64,000 nucleotides of DNA, taken from NCBI RefSeq assembly GCF_003347205.1, contig NZ_QQBJ01000008.1, positions 1-64,000 on the forward strand. Direction: 5' to 3'. Every line of letters starts with the position of its first letter. Position 1 is the first letter of the stretch. The position numbers and the translations under genes are program-made. The notes under the pieces are model-generated. The model ran no database searches and was not told the DNA's origin. It was given only the letters and a program-made list of their open reading frames with translations. The DNA is from Mycolicibacterium moriokaense (GTDB lineage: Bacteria > Actinomycetota > Actinomycetes > Mycobacteriales > Mycobacteriaceae). This document shows, one piece after another, positions 27,020 to 36,437 of this stretch.

Positions 27020-28285
27020 TTACGCCACTGGCGTCGACTTGGGGCGAGTTCGTAATTGGTGAGAGCGTTGCTGCCGCTCCGAGAGGAGCCTCAGACCGTG
27101 AGCGGCGACCGCGGCAACTACAAAGGGGACCAGTATCCACCATGGTGGTCTCGCCAGTTCCCACACAAAGATCGCGGCCCATATCGGTGCGCGTTGGGTA
27201 ATTGCGAGCACACCGGCCGCGCACGTCAGCGAAACAGCGGGAACGCTGACCTGAAGCTCGGTCCAGGTGTTGATTGACAGGGCGACAACGGATCCCATCG
27301 CAGCGCCGGTGGCCAACGCCGGGGTGAGCATGCCGCCCACCGCGCCGGCCCGTAGGAAGACGGCGGTGAGAAGGGGTTTGAGGAGCAGGATCACGGCGGC
27401 GGCGCTCAACGTGAGTCCGCTGTTGAGGCTGATTGTCAGGATGCTCTTGCCGTTGCCGGGCAGCTCCGGGTAACGGATCGAGCAGATGCCGACCAGCAGG
27501 CCGGCTGCGGCGATCGTCGGGATCAGCACCCACGACTTCATCACGGCTGCTGGCCGTGCATGCGCCATGATGCGGTTGAACGCAAGTCCGACACCGAGTG
27601 CGAGCGGAGCGAGCACCAACGCGAAACCGGCTAGCAGATAGGACAATTGGGGTGACGGCCACACGAGCGGGGGAGCCTCGTGCGTCACCGGCGACGCCGC
27701 TGCCACGGCGAGGCTGGACGTGATGAGTGCGGTGCCGACGGCGCGCGGGTGCCAAGTTTTCAGCATGATGGCCGTGGCGAACAGCGCTCCGCCGGTCGGA
27801 ACGCTGTAGACCGCCGCCAGACCGGCACCGGCAGCCGATGCCAGGAGGATCTCGCGGTCGCGCTCGGTCAAAGACCACCGTGAGGTACCGAGATCGCCTA
27901 GCGCCGCAGCGAATTGGCGGGGTGCCCCTTCACGTCCGAGGGAGGCGCCGGATCCGACGATGAGCACCTGCAGTGCCGCATCGATGGTCAGCGGAAGATG
28001 CGGGATGCGTCGATGGTTGGCGATGGTGTCGGCCAGCGGCGGCACCTCGGTGCGTCGGCGCAGCATCCACCAGCCGAATCCCGCGAGCGCCCCGCCGACC
28101 ATCGGTCCGACCGCGCGCCGGACCGGGCTGCTGTCGGTGACGCCGGACAGCAGCGTGCCGAAGGTGTAGTGGTAGGTCAGGTGCTCGACGAAGCGCAGCA
28201 GCAGCGTCGTGCACATGCCGGCGACCCCGGCCAAGAGCCCGATGACGATGATGCCGCAACCGAACTCGAGGGTGCGCCGATTCAC
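27020..28285 (-). CDS. ClC-family chloride channel/transporter
   Basis: 421 residues with about eleven hydrophobic segments. The selectivity motifs are present: GSGAS at 111-115, GREGAP at 117-122 with E119 as the gating glutamate, and GGMLTP near residue 318. No C-terminal CBS domains, so it is the short bacterial form. Retention of the gating glutamate fits either an H+/Cl- exchanger or a channel; acid resistance or anion homeostasis is the usual role. It lies in the exported-paralog region on the same strand. I recall no ClC gene at this position in M. tuberculosis. Confidence 0.88.
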   Translation of the reverse strand: MNRRTLEFGCGIIVIGLLAGVAGMCTTLLLRFVEHLTYHYTFGTLLSGVTDSSPVRRAVGPMVGGALAGFGWWMLRRRTEVPPLADTIANHRRIPHLPLTIDAALQVLIVGSGASLGREGAPRQFAAALGDLGTSRWSLTERDREILLASAAGAGLAAVYSVPTGGALFATAIMLKTWHPRAVGTALITSSLAVAAASPVTHEAPPLVWPSPQLSYLLAGFALVLAPLALGVGLAFNRIMAHARPAAVMKSWVLIPTIAAAGLLVGICSIRYPELPGNGKSILTISLNSGLTLSAAAVILLLKPLLTAVFLRAGAVGGMLTPALATGAAMGSVVALSINTWTELQVSVPAVSLTCAAGVLAITQRAPIWAAIFVWELARPPWWILVPFVVAAVAAHGLRLLSERQQRSHQLRTRPKSTPVA

Positions 28286-28364
28286 GGAGTGAATCTATGC
28301 CATCCGACTGCGAATTACGGACCGCTCGATAGGCGGCGTGCGCGCGATGTCGGAGTGGGGACAG

Positions 28365-28400
28365 CACTGGCGCCCCTCCCGGTTGAGAGGGGCGCCAGTG
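28365..28400. terminator. strong 14-bp hairpin after cluster member 4
   Basis: CACTGGCGCCCCTC (28365-28378) pairs perfectly with GAGGGGCGCCAGTG (28387-28400) over an 8-base loop. It lies just past the stop of the leftward gene 28415-29500 and about 80 bases upstream of the ClC start. Confidence 0.8.
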
Positions 28401-28414
28401 TCGCTGATTCTTAG

Positions 28415-29500
28415 CTACTCTGCGTCGGACGGCGTGTTGTCGCTGCTGTCATCGTCGTGATGGCCGCCGAGGACCTTCTTCACCAGATCGCCGACGCCCA
28501 GCTTGCCCGGGAGGCCCAGCCGGTGCGCACCGCCATCGATGCTTTCCTTGGATCCACCGACGTTGCCCAGTTCAACGGCCTCCTCTTCGTCACAGCCGAG
28601 GCGTGAGCCGTTGAGGAAGCTTCCCGGTCCCGATTTCTCGCCGGCGAACAGGCTGCCGCGCAGCAAGCCGAATTGCGGCTTTGATGGCTTCTTCGGTTCA
28701 ACCTCAACCTCAACCTCGTCGGCTTCAGACGTGATTTGAGGATGCAGGATGTGGCCGAGAATCGGCAGGCCCGACTTGAGGCTATCGCCACTGTCTTCCG
28801 CGAGCGTTTCCTGCGCGTCGTTTCCACGGAGGGCCATCATTTCCGGCCCCGACCCATGCGAGAACAGGTCGAACACCTTCTCGCCGAGTGCCTCGCCGGT
28901 GTCCTGGATGTGCGTCAACGCCCCGTAGAGCTCGGGTTTTTCCGTGGCGAGGCCGATTGTTGCGGCACCGATGGCGTAGGCCCCGAGGACAGTGTTGCCC
29001 GGAAGTTCCGCCAAGCCCTTTCTAACCAGACCGCCGATCTCACCGAACACCTCTAGAACCTTGACCTGGACCGGTTCTGGCAGAAGTGAGGTCAGCGGGA
29101 ATATGACCCGCGCTCCGAACTGAAGAAACGTCGAGTAGACGATCTGTGGTCCGTATGGTGTGGGGATCACAATCGGATCCGGGCTAAGGAAGCTGTAGAG
29201 CAGGAAGTTCAGCACATTCGCCGTATTCGCTTCCGGATCGGCCGCGATGGCCGCCGCCGCAGCCGTCAGCCCGAGCGGAAGGCCCGCGACGGTGTCGATG
29301 CCAATCTGCAGGCCGGCGCCGATCGCTGTGGAGATCGTCGACAGAGGGTTCGACGATGCGGTCGGCATGACCTCGGTCTCCACGTGGCGGACCACGGACT
29401 CGGCGGCCTGCGGGGCAGCGGTCATTGGAGCTGCGACGAGGACGCTTGCCCCCACGATCGCTACACCGGTGGTCAGGTACGGGCGAAGAGCTTGGTGCAT
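28415..29500 (-). CDS. exported low-complexity-tailed protein, paralog cluster member 4
   Basis: 361 residues. The leader MHQALRPYLTTGVAIVGAS, then VLVAAPMTAAP, is nearly the same as in member 2. The middle has helical, Pro-containing hydrophobic segments (LNFLLYSFLSPDPIVIPTPYGPQ is one block) but no catalytic motif. The tail includes EVEVEVEPKKPSKP, GGAHRLGLPG near residue 325, LVKKVLGG, and a His/Asp/Ser acidic end. ATG at 29500 follows GGAGG by six bases; the upstream frame extension is unlikely. Exported, function unknown. Confidence 0.72.
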   Translation of the reverse strand: MHQALRPYLTTGVAIVGASVLVAAPMTAAPQAAESVVRHVETEVMPTASSNPLSTISTAIGAGLQIGIDTVAGLPLGLTAAAAAIAADPEANTANVLNFLLYSFLSPDPIVIPTPYGPQIVYSTFLQFGARVIFPLTSLLPEPVQVKVLEVFGEIGGLVRKGLAELPGNTVLGAYAIGAATIGLATEKPELYGALTHIQDTGEALGEKVFDLFSHGSGPEMMALRGNDAQETLAEDSGDSLKSGLPILGHILHPQITSEADEVEVEVEPKKPSKPQFGLLRGSLFAGEKSGPGSFLNGSRLGCDEEEAVELGNVGGSKESIDGGAHRLGLPGKLGVGDLVKKVLGGHHDDDSSDNTPSDAE

Positions 29501-30194
29501 GTGGTTTCCTCCAAAACGTGCGGCTGTGATCTGCAGCACTCAGGAATCTATGTCACAAAATTCATCAAACTCTCAGGTTTTCGGCGCAGTGACTCGATCT
29601 TGTTGCATGTGCAAGAAGCCAAGTAATGTTTGCGTGATAGCTGCCTCCACGCAATGTTTATGCTGATTCCGCACTGGGCGAACTAAGCAATTTGCTTAGC
29701 CGTAAATTGGAGCGGGGCAACGTCAGTGCCGGTGAGCGGCGTCCAGCGATAACGGATCGCGTAGTTGCTATAATCCGAGTTTAGACGCTAATGAACAGGG
29801 TATAACATCTAAAGTGGTATTAGCTGTCGCCGTGAACAGCCGTATCCCCGTCCGGTAGCATCTGGGTGGCAGCGAAGTCAAACCCTCTAAAGATCATTAA
29901 CGAGCCCCCCGCGTATCGCAACTCTCACTGATCATTCACTGTGAGCCACATATCTTTGCTGACCTCGACTTCGGCGGGACAGCGCGACGCGCAATTTGGA
30001 GGCAAACCGTGTCCGAGCCGAGCAATGTGTCGTCACGCCGACTGCGATGTTGCGACCCGACCCGACGCGACCTGGCGTTGGTTGTGGCGCGCGACGGCGG
30101 GCGTTAGAAGCGCTGACCGCGGCGCTGATAACAAGAGATGGGCAGATCTAATCCGGCGCATGCGTGCACAACTCCGCCGGTAGGTTCGACAGCG
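29501..30194. promoter_or_regulatory. 694-base intergenic region before mshB, with promoter-like and palindromic elements
   Basis: No convincing protein gene is present. On the leftward side, TTGC-ATGT-GCAA (29603-29614) lies about 103 bases before the cluster-member-4 start. A perfect 17-bp palindrome CTAAGCAATTTGCTTAG is at 29683-29699. On the + strand TGCTATAAT at 29766-29774 is a textbook extended -10 element, 420 bases before mshB. This could start a long mshB leader or a small RNA. GC is low between 29560 and 29900. Confidence 0.5.
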
Positions 30195-31076
30195 ATGCCT
30201 CCCGAAGCGCCGCGCCTGCTGTTCGTCCACGCCCACCCGGACGACGAGACGCTCACCACCGGCGGCACCATCGCCCATTACGTCGCCAACGGCGCCGACG
30301 TTCGCGTCGTCACGTGCACCCTGGGCGAAGAGGGCGAAGTCATCGGCGACAAATACGCCCAACTGGCCGTCGATCAGGCCGACCAACTCGGTGGCTACCG
30401 CATCGCCGAACTCACCGCCGCCCTGGCTGCGCTCGGCGTCGGGCAGCCGCACTTCCTCGGCGGACCCGGCCGTTGGCGCGACTCCGGAATGGAGGGCACG
30501 GCCCCACGACACCGTCAGCGCTTCGCCGACGCCGACATGCGCGAGGCGACAGCCCAACTGGTCGCCGTCATCCGGCAACTGCGCCCCCACGTCGTCGTCA
30601 CCTACGACCCCGACGGCGGCTATGGCCACCCCGACCACATCCAGGCGCACCGCGTCACCACCGAAGCCGTCGCCGCATCGGCAGGCGACGATCTCCCCGG
30701 CACGCCCTGGCGAGTGCCCAAGTTCTACTGGACGGTCATGGCTACCAGCGCGATGGGCGCCGGACTGGAGAGCCTCGAAGACGTTCCCGACGGATGGTTG
30801 CAGGTGTCCATCGGCGACGTCCCGTTCGGTTACCCCGACGACAAGATCGATGCGGTCATCGACGCGCACGACCACCTGCCCGCCAAACTCGCGGCGCTGA
30901 AGGCCCACGCCACCCAGGTCACCGTCGCGCCCAACGGCGGGTCACTGGCGCTGTCGAACAACATCGCGCTGCCCGTCCTCGCCGACGAGCACTACATCCT
31001 CGTGTCCGGTGAGTCCGGCGACCGTGATCACCGCGGCTGGGAAACCGACCTGCTCGCCGGATTGGACCTCGGATAA
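30195..31076 (+). CDS. mshB: N-acetyl-1-D-myo-inositol-2-amino-2-deoxy-alpha-D-glucopyranoside deacetylase MshB
   Basis: 293 residues of the LmbE-like zinc deacetylase fold. The zinc ligands are H14 and D17 in AHPDDE and H148 in HPDH, each one residue beyond the M. tuberculosis positions H13, D16 and H147. MshB removes the acetyl group from GlcNAc-Ins, the second step of mycothiol synthesis, in the cytoplasm. ATG at 30195 fits the conserved start; the longer frame upstream does not. It is followed by the Rv1171-like gene as in M. tuberculosis (Rv1170-Rv1171). Confidence 0.93.
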   Translation: MPPEAPRLLFVHAHPDDETLTTGGTIAHYVANGADVRVVTCTLGEEGEVIGDKYAQLAVDQADQLGGYRIAELTAALAALGVGQPHFLGGPGRWRDSGMEGTAPRHRQRFADADMREATAQLVAVIRQLRPHVVVTYDPDGGYGHPDHIQAHRVTTEAVAASAGDDLPGTPWRVPKFYWTVMATSAMGAGLESLEDVPDGWLQVSIGDVPFGYPDDKIDAVIDAHDHLPAKLAALKAHATQVTVAPNGGSLALSNNIALPVLADEHYILVSGESGDRDHRGWETDLLAGLDLG

Positions 31077-31130
31077 CCAACCGCGGCGCGGTACGCTTCG
31101 GTCGAGTGGCCGCAGAGATTAAGGACAGTC

Positions 31131-31238
31131 ATGGACCAAGATCTGGATCCCAACCTGCAGCACTGGCAGGACCGCCTGGACAACTACCAGTGGGTGGTCG
31201 GATCCCTCGTCAGCGTCCTCGACAGCATTCCGACCTGA
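31131..31238 (+). CDS. 35-residue frame fused or coupled to the next gene
   Basis: A short frame (MDQDLDPNLQHWQDRLDNYQ...SIPT) whose third codon positions are strongly G/C, whereas the overlapping longer frame has poor third positions over the same bases. It is therefore the coding frame here. Its TGA (31236-31238) overlaps the apparent CTG beginning of the membrane-protein frame. Either this is a separate tiny gene coupled to the next, or a one-base change has split one Rv1171-like gene of about 160 residues. Confidence 0.55.
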   Translation: MDQDLDPNLQHWQDRLDNYQWVVGSLVSVLDSIPT

Positions 31239-31609
31239 GCCCGCCGCCCGAGGACACTCGGGCCCTGCGCGCCGTCGTCCTCATCGTTCTTGCCGTCGAC
31301 GGCGTCCTCTCCGCCCTGCTCGCCGCGTTTTTCCTGCCGCTGTACCTCGGCCCGGTTCCGTTTCCCGTCAGCGCCCTGATCAGCGGCCTGCTCAATGCCG
31401 CGCTGGTGTGGGTCGCGCTGCAATGGACGTCATCGCCTCGGCTCGCCGCCCTGCCGCTGTGGACTTGGCTGGTGACGATCGCGGGCCTCAGCTTCCCCGG
31501 CCCCGGCGACGACGCGGTGTTCGGCGCGCAGTGGCAACTGCTACTGCTGATCATCATCGGCGCAGCGCCCCCGCTGTTGCTGCTGTACCGGCGCAACCAG
31601 AGGCGTTGA
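31235..31609 (+). CDS. Rv1171-like membrane protein
   Basis: About 124 residues, with helices near residues 13-35, 40-60, 70-85 and 95-112. Coding character in this frame begins only near 31235, where CTG overlaps the TGA of the preceding small frame; no ATG or GTG is available at that point. A GTG at 31106 in frame would add 43 residues with non-coding-like composition. The stop is 3 bases from the convergent stop at 31613. Function unknown; position after mshB matches Rv1171. Confidence 0.65.
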   Translation: MSPPPEDTRALRAVVLIVLAVDGVLSALLAAFFLPLYLGPVPFPVSALISGLLNAALVWVALQWTSSPRLAALPLWTWLVTIAGLSFPGPGDDAVFGAQWQLLLLIIIGAAPPLLLLYRRNQRR

Positions 31610-31612
31610 CGG

Positions 31613-33061
31613 CTACTCGTCGGCGTCCGAGGCCTTTTCCTTGGTCGACGCGCCGCGCGCGTTCTTCGCGGCGTCGCGGACCTGCTTCACCGCGTTCCTC
31701 GCCGTGTCGCCGAGGCTCTTGACCACGTTCGTCGATGGGGTGTCAGCGTCTTCTGCAGCTTGCTTGGGCTTGCCGCGCACCGCACCCGTCAGGTCGCTGA
31801 CCGTCTTGGTGACTGCACCCCGGACCTCGCCCTGAGCCCGGACGACGCCGTTGCCCACGGCGTCCGCCGCCTCGCTGACCGAGGACGTGTCGTCGGCCCG
31901 ACGGTCGGTGAGTCCGGTGCGAACGTCGTTGCGCACGTTGTCTATCGCCGTCTTGACCTCGCGCAGCGGATGAACGTTGCCGCGCTCAGGAGCGAGCGAA
32001 TTCTTGATGGCCGACGGGACGGTGCTGACCTCCGCGGTCCGTTCCACCTGGCTGGTCTGCGCCGCGGCCGTTGGTATCAACGGGAAGCCCAGCACGTAGT
32101 TGATCTCGTTGATGCCGGTGTCGATCAGCGAGTTGACCGTGGTGGCGCCGACGTCGTAAGCGCCGTTGATGTAGCTGTTGATGTTCAGCGGCTGGTTGAG
32201 CACCGGGTCGACGAGGTCGAAGACCACGCTGTTGGAGATCGGCTCGACCAGCGAGTTCCACACGATGCTGACCTGATCGCCTGCGATGTGGGCCAGCGGA
32301 ATCGGGGCGAGCGCGTACTGCAGGAGGTCCACGCCGTAGTCGATGCCGTTTCGCACCGGGATGTAGATGGCGTCGACGAGATTGCTCGCCGCGTTCTGCA
32401 CTGCCACGTCCGGTGCGGTGATCGCGTCGGCCGCCAGACCCGTCTGCGTCTGCAGCAGCCCGAACCACGGCAGGTTCGGAATCTGCGGGGGCGGGAACGG
32501 CAGGGGCGGCAGCAGTCCCCAACCCCAGTTGATCTCCGCATTCAGAAAGCCGATGCCGGCGTTGGCCGAATCCAGGATCACGTTGTTGAGGCCTTGCAGG
32601 AAGCCTTCCGAACCGCCGATCCAGTAGGCGATGTTGTAGGTGATGGTTTTGGCGATGGGCTCGATGAGGCTGGTGTAGAAGATCTGGATCTGGTCGCCGG
32701 CGATCCAGCCGAACGGAATCCAGCCGAGGGCGTAGGCAGCGACGTCGACGCCGTACTGCACCCAGGGCTCGATGGCGTTGTACGTGTTGATGATGGCGTT
32801 GCCCAGGCCCGGGAAGGCGACCAATGCCGCGGCGGGCGCCGGCGCGTCGGCCGCAAGCTGGGCGCTACCCGGGGTCGACGCCAGCCGCTGCACAGCCGCC
32901 AGCAGGTCGACGAACTGCTGCGACACCGCGGGCTGCTCCGGCGCGGGATCAGCTGCCACGGTGACGTCGCGGGGAAGTGCCTGGATCGGGGTGACCACCA
33001 GCGCGGTTGCGGTCAATGCTGCTACGCCCGACATCAGGACTGAGCGTGCAGATACGTGCAT
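31613..33061 (-). CDS. exported low-complexity-tailed protein, paralog cluster member 5
   Basis: 482 residues. The leader MHVSARSVLMSGVAALTAT, then ALVVTPIQALP, fits the cluster export motif. A duplicated segment occurs at about residues 90-145 and 217-270: each has YG-V-D-x3-YAL-x2-IP-x3-IAGDQ-x5-(T/N)SL-x-EPI. The C-terminal 130 residues are charged and coiled, ending in KEKASDADE. ATG at 33061 with a GGGAGGG site. It occupies the place and orientation where M. tuberculosis has PE12 (Rv1172c), but shows no PE motif. Confidence 0.72.
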   Translation of the reverse strand: MHVSARSVLMSGVAALTATALVVTPIQALPRDVTVAADPAPEQPAVSQQFVDLLAAVQRLASTPGSAQLAADAPAPAAALVAFPGLGNAIINTYNAIEPWVQYGVDVAAYALGWIPFGWIAGDQIQIFYTSLIEPIAKTITYNIAYWIGGSEGFLQGLNNVILDSANAGIGFLNAEINWGWGLLPPLPFPPPQIPNLPWFGLLQTQTGLAADAITAPDVAVQNAASNLVDAIYIPVRNGIDYGVDLLQYALAPIPLAHIAGDQVSIVWNSLVEPISNSVVFDLVDPVLNQPLNINSYINGAYDVGATTVNSLIDTGINEINYVLGFPLIPTAAAQTSQVERTAEVSTVPSAIKNSLAPERGNVHPLREVKTAIDNVRNDVRTGLTDRRADDTSSVSEAADAVGNGVVRAQGEVRGAVTKTVSDLTGAVRGKPKQAAEDADTPSTNVVKSLGDTARNAVKQVRDAAKNARGASTKEKASDADE

Positions 33062-33280
33062 GACGAACCCTCCCGTTTGATCGCCCGACCTGGATAAACC
33101 TAGTCGGGTGTCGACGCCGACGTCGGTAAATGGGATCCGTCGCGTGTGTCGGCGCCACCCCGGTGACGGCACCCAACACAGCGAGTGACGCGCGGACTAC
33201 TGTGGCCGATATGCCAGGCGCCGATGTTTCAGAATGTGAGACGCGCGGATGATCGACGACCAACGCGGGGTTACACGGGA

Positions 33281-35860
33281 GTGGCTCTGAACCCCCAGCA
33301 CGGCGCCGATCTGCCCAGCCCGGTGGTCCCACCCGCGTCCGGCGCGCCAAGCACAGCCGCGTTGCGCCGCGTCCTGCGTCGCGCCCGCGACGGGGTGGCG
33401 CTGAACGTCGACGAGGCAGCGATCGCCATGACCGCCCGCGGCGAGGATCTCGCCGATCTGTGCGCCAGTGCCGCGCGTGTGCGTGACGCCGGATTGACGT
33501 CGTCAGGACGGTTCGGGCCCGGCGGCCGGTTGCCGGTCAGTTACTCGCGCAAGGTCTTCATCCCGATCACTCACTTGTGCCGCGACACCTGCCACTACTG
33601 CACCTTCGTGACTGTGCCCGGCAAGCTGCGCGCCAGCGGGCTCGGCATGTTCATGGAGCCCGACGAGATCCTCGACGTCGCCCGTCGCGGTGCCGAACTC
33701 GGTTGCAAGGAAGCGCTTTTCACGCTCGGCGATCGTCCGGAAGCGCGGTGGGACGAGGCCAGGCAGTGGCTGGACGAGCGCGGCTACGACTCGACGCTGG
33801 ACTACGTGCGCGCGATGGCGATCCGCGTCCTCGAGGAGACCGGGCTGCTGCCGCACCTGAACCCCGGCGTCATGACGTGGTCGGAACTGTCGCGCCTCAA
33901 GCCGGTGGCGCCGTCGATGGGCATGATGCTGGAGACCACCTCGCGTCGACTCTTCGAGACGAAAGGGCTGGCGCACTACGGCAGCCCGGACAAGGACCCC
34001 GAGGTTCGGCTGCGCACCCTCGACGACGCGGGTCGGCTGTCGATCCCGTTCACCACCGGCCTGCTGGTCGGCATCGGCGAGACGTTGACCGAGCGAGCCG
34101 AGACCATGCACGCGATTCGCAAGTCGCACAAGGAGTTCGGCCACGTCCAGGAAGTGATCGTGCAGAACTTCCGGGCCAAGGACCACACCGTGATGGCGTC
34201 GACGCCCGACGCCGGTATCGACGATTTCCTCGCGACGATCGCCGTCGCCCGCCTGGTGTTGGGCCCCAAGATGCGCATTCAGGCGCCGCCCAACCTGGTC
34301 TCGCGCCAGCAATGCCTCGCCCTCATCGGCGCCGGCGTCGACGACTGGGGCGGCGTGTCGCCGCTGACGCCCGACCACGTCAACCCTGAGCGGCCATGGC
34401 CGGCGCTGGACGAACTCGCCGCCGTCACCGCGGACGCGGGCTACGACCTGGTGCAGCGCCTCACTGCCCAGCCCGCCTACGTGCAGGCCGGCGCGGCGTG
34501 GATCGACCCGCGCGTGCAGGGACACGTCGCCGCACTGGCCGACCCCGACACGGGCTTCGCATTGGACGTCAACCCGGTCGGGCGCCCGTGGCAGGAACCC
34601 GACGAAGCATCGGAGTCGCTCGGCCGCATCGATCTGCACGAGACGATCGACTCCGAGGGTCGGCTCACCACCACCCGTAGCGACTTGAACAGCGCGTTCG
34701 GTGACTGGGAGTCCATCCGGGAGAAGGTGGGGGAGTTGGCCGCCCGCGCCCCGGAGCGCATCGACACCGATGTCGTCGCGGCGCTGCGCTCGGCCGAGCG
34801 TGACCCCGCCGGCTGCACCGACGACGAATATCTGGCCTTGGCGATGGCGGACGGGCCTGCGCTGGAAGCCGTTACCGCGCTGGCCGATTCGCTGCGCCGC
34901 GACACCGTCGGCGACGATGTCACCTACGTCGTCAACCGCAACATCAACTTCACCAACATCTGCTACACCGGCTGCCGGTTCTGCGCGTTCGCCCAGCGCA
35001 AGGGCGACGCCGACGCGTACTCGCTGTCCACCACGGAGGTCGCCGACCGCGCCTGGGAGGCCCATGTCGCCGGTGCGACGGAGGTCTGCATGCAGGGCGG
35101 CATCGACCCCGAACTGCCGGTCACCGGATACGCCGACCTGGTACGCGCGGTCAAACAACGGGTGCCGTCGATGCACGTGCACGCGTTCTCCCCGATGGAG
35201 ATCGCCAACGGTGTCACCAAGAGCGGGATGTCCATCCGCGAGTGGTTGACCGCGCTGCGGGAAGCCGGCCTCGACACCATTCCCGGCACCGCCGCCGAGA
35301 TCCTCGACGACGAAGTCCGTTGGGTGCTGACCAAGGGCAAGCTGCCGACGTCGATGTGGATCGATGTCGTCACCACCGCGCACGAGGTCGGGCTGCGGTC
35401 GAGTTCGACGATGATGTACGGCCACGTCGACACCCCTCGGCACTGGGTCGGGCACCTGCGGGTGCTTCGCGACATCCAGGACCGGACAGGCGGTTTCACC
35501 GAATTCGTGCCGTTGCCGTTCGTGCACCAGAGCTCACCGCTCTATCTGGCCGGCGGCGCCCGACCGGGCCCGACGCACCGCGACAACCGGGCCGTGCACG
35601 CGCTGGCGCGAATCATGCTGCACGGCAGGATCTCTCACATCCAGACCAGCTGGGTCAAACTCGGTGTCGAGCGCACGCAGGTGATGCTGCAGGGTGGCGC
35701 CAATGACCTCGGCGGCACGTTGATGGAGGAGACCATCTCGCGCATGGCCGGTTCGGAGTTCGGCTCGGCGAAGAGCGTCGAGGAACTGACCGCGATCGCC
35801 GAGGGAATCGGCCGGCCGGCCCGTCAGCGCACCACGACATACGCGCCACTGGCCGCCTGA
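33281..35860 (+). CDS. fbiC: F0 synthase FbiC (F420 biosynthesis, two radical-SAM domains)
   Basis: 859 residues, close to the 856 of M. tuberculosis FbiC (Rv1173). The N-terminal half is CofG-like with a CX3CX2C cluster motif at C100, C104 and C107; the C-terminal half is CofH-like with C561, C565 and C568. Together they build the deazaflavin F0 from tyrosine and 5-amino-6-ribitylamino-uracil using S-adenosylmethionine. GTG at 33281 gives the normal length; the longer upstream frame is not family-like. Monocistronic by layout. Confidence 0.96.
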   Translation: MALNPQHGADLPSPVVPPASGAPSTAALRRVLRRARDGVALNVDEAAIAMTARGEDLADLCASAARVRDAGLTSSGRFGPGGRLPVSYSRKVFIPITHLCRDTCHYCTFVTVPGKLRASGLGMFMEPDEILDVARRGAELGCKEALFTLGDRPEARWDEARQWLDERGYDSTLDYVRAMAIRVLEETGLLPHLNPGVMTWSELSRLKPVAPSMGMMLETTSRRLFETKGLAHYGSPDKDPEVRLRTLDDAGRLSIPFTTGLLVGIGETLTERAETMHAIRKSHKEFGHVQEVIVQNFRAKDHTVMASTPDAGIDDFLATIAVARLVLGPKMRIQAPPNLVSRQQCLALIGAGVDDWGGVSPLTPDHVNPERPWPALDELAAVTADAGYDLVQRLTAQPAYVQAGAAWIDPRVQGHVAALADPDTGFALDVNPVGRPWQEPDEASESLGRIDLHETIDSEGRLTTTRSDLNSAFGDWESIREKVGELAARAPERIDTDVVAALRSAERDPAGCTDDEYLALAMADGPALEAVTALADSLRRDTVGDDVTYVVNRNINFTNICYTGCRFCAFAQRKGDADAYSLSTTEVADRAWEAHVAGATEVCMQGGIDPELPVTGYADLVRAVKQRVPSMHVHAFSPMEIANGVTKSGMSIREWLTALREAGLDTIPGTAAEILDDEVRWVLTKGKLPTSMWIDVVTTAHEVGLRSSSTMMYGHVDTPRHWVGHLRVLRDIQDRTGGFTEFVPLPFVHQSSPLYLAGGARPGPTHRDNRAVHALARIMLHGRISHIQTSWVKLGVERTQVMLQGGANDLGGTLMEETISRMAGSEFGSAKSVEELTAIAEGIGRPARQRTTTYAPLAA

Positions 35861-35991
35861 CGTCTTTGGTCGGGCGTGCGCTCGGCGTGCGTTGATCTGG
35901 CTGAACTCTGCCGATCCAGACGCTTCCTTGCTGATTCCCGTTAAACTCCTGTTCACCTTGAGTTCATCGTGGATTCAAAGGAGGGCGTGTC

Positions 35992-36318
35992 ATGCATGGT
36001 CAGAAGCTTTTCGCAGCCGCCTTCGCTGTCACCGCGTCGTTGACGACGGCCGGGGTGGCGAACGCCGATTACATCCAGAATCAAGGCACCTTCGCCGGTG
36101 ACGTGGTCAGCCAGTTGCAGGACTGGGGCTACAACGTGATGCTCAACGGTCTCGGTGTCGACGCCAGCTACATGGATCCGTACCAGCAGCGCAATTGCCA
36201 AGTGCTGGGCACCCACCCCGCGGTGAGCGGACCGATCGAGCCTGGAGACTTCCAGACGGTTTTCGTCGACCTCTCGTGCTCGCAGAACCCGGGTAGCTCC
36301 ACGCTCTCCGGCCCATAG
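35992..36318 (+). CDS. small exported protein, GYxVxxNG family (copy 1)
   Basis: 108 residues. A signal peptide (MHGQKLFAAAFAVTASL, cleavage near GVANADY at about residue 24) is followed by AGDVVSQLQDWGYNVMLNG, a cysteine in NCQVLG and a second in VDLSCSQ. A paralog lies at 48728-49009 with the same AGDVV...GY.V.(I/L)NG and F.TV(Y/F)VD..C landmarks. The two cysteines probably form a disulfide outside the membrane. ATG follows AAAGGAGGG. Function unknown; the family is common in mycobacteria. Confidence 0.72.
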   Translation: MHGQKLFAAAFAVTASLTTAGVANADYIQNQGTFAGDVVSQLQDWGYNVMLNGLGVDASYMDPYQQRNCQVLGTHPAVSGPIEPGDFQTVFVDLSCSQNPGSSTLSGP

Positions 36319-36437
36319 GCCGAACGATCGACCTCGCGACGCGCCGGGCTGGGTGGCAAGCGCGTCCCTGAACGGGGTGGCAGGCTCGACACGTATACAT
36401 AAGGTGAGTGTCGCCGTCCCCAGCCCAGGAGCGCGTC

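Noticed and set aside
29941-30183. 80-codon frame before mshB
   Set aside because: No family signal, poor codon pattern and no ribosome-binding site; it probably is leader DNA.
31760-33043. Rightward frame of about 427 codons
   Set aside because: Antisense shadow of the exported-protein gene 31613-33061, which has a leader, ribosome-binding site and internal repeats.
19699-33061. PE/PPE identity for the exported paralogs
   Set aside because: No PE or PPE dipeptide motif at the N-terminus and no PGRS-type repeats; the leaders resemble ordinary signal segments.
33503-35527. Leftward frame of about 670 codons
   Set aside because: Shadow of fbiC, whose radical-SAM motifs fix the coding strand.
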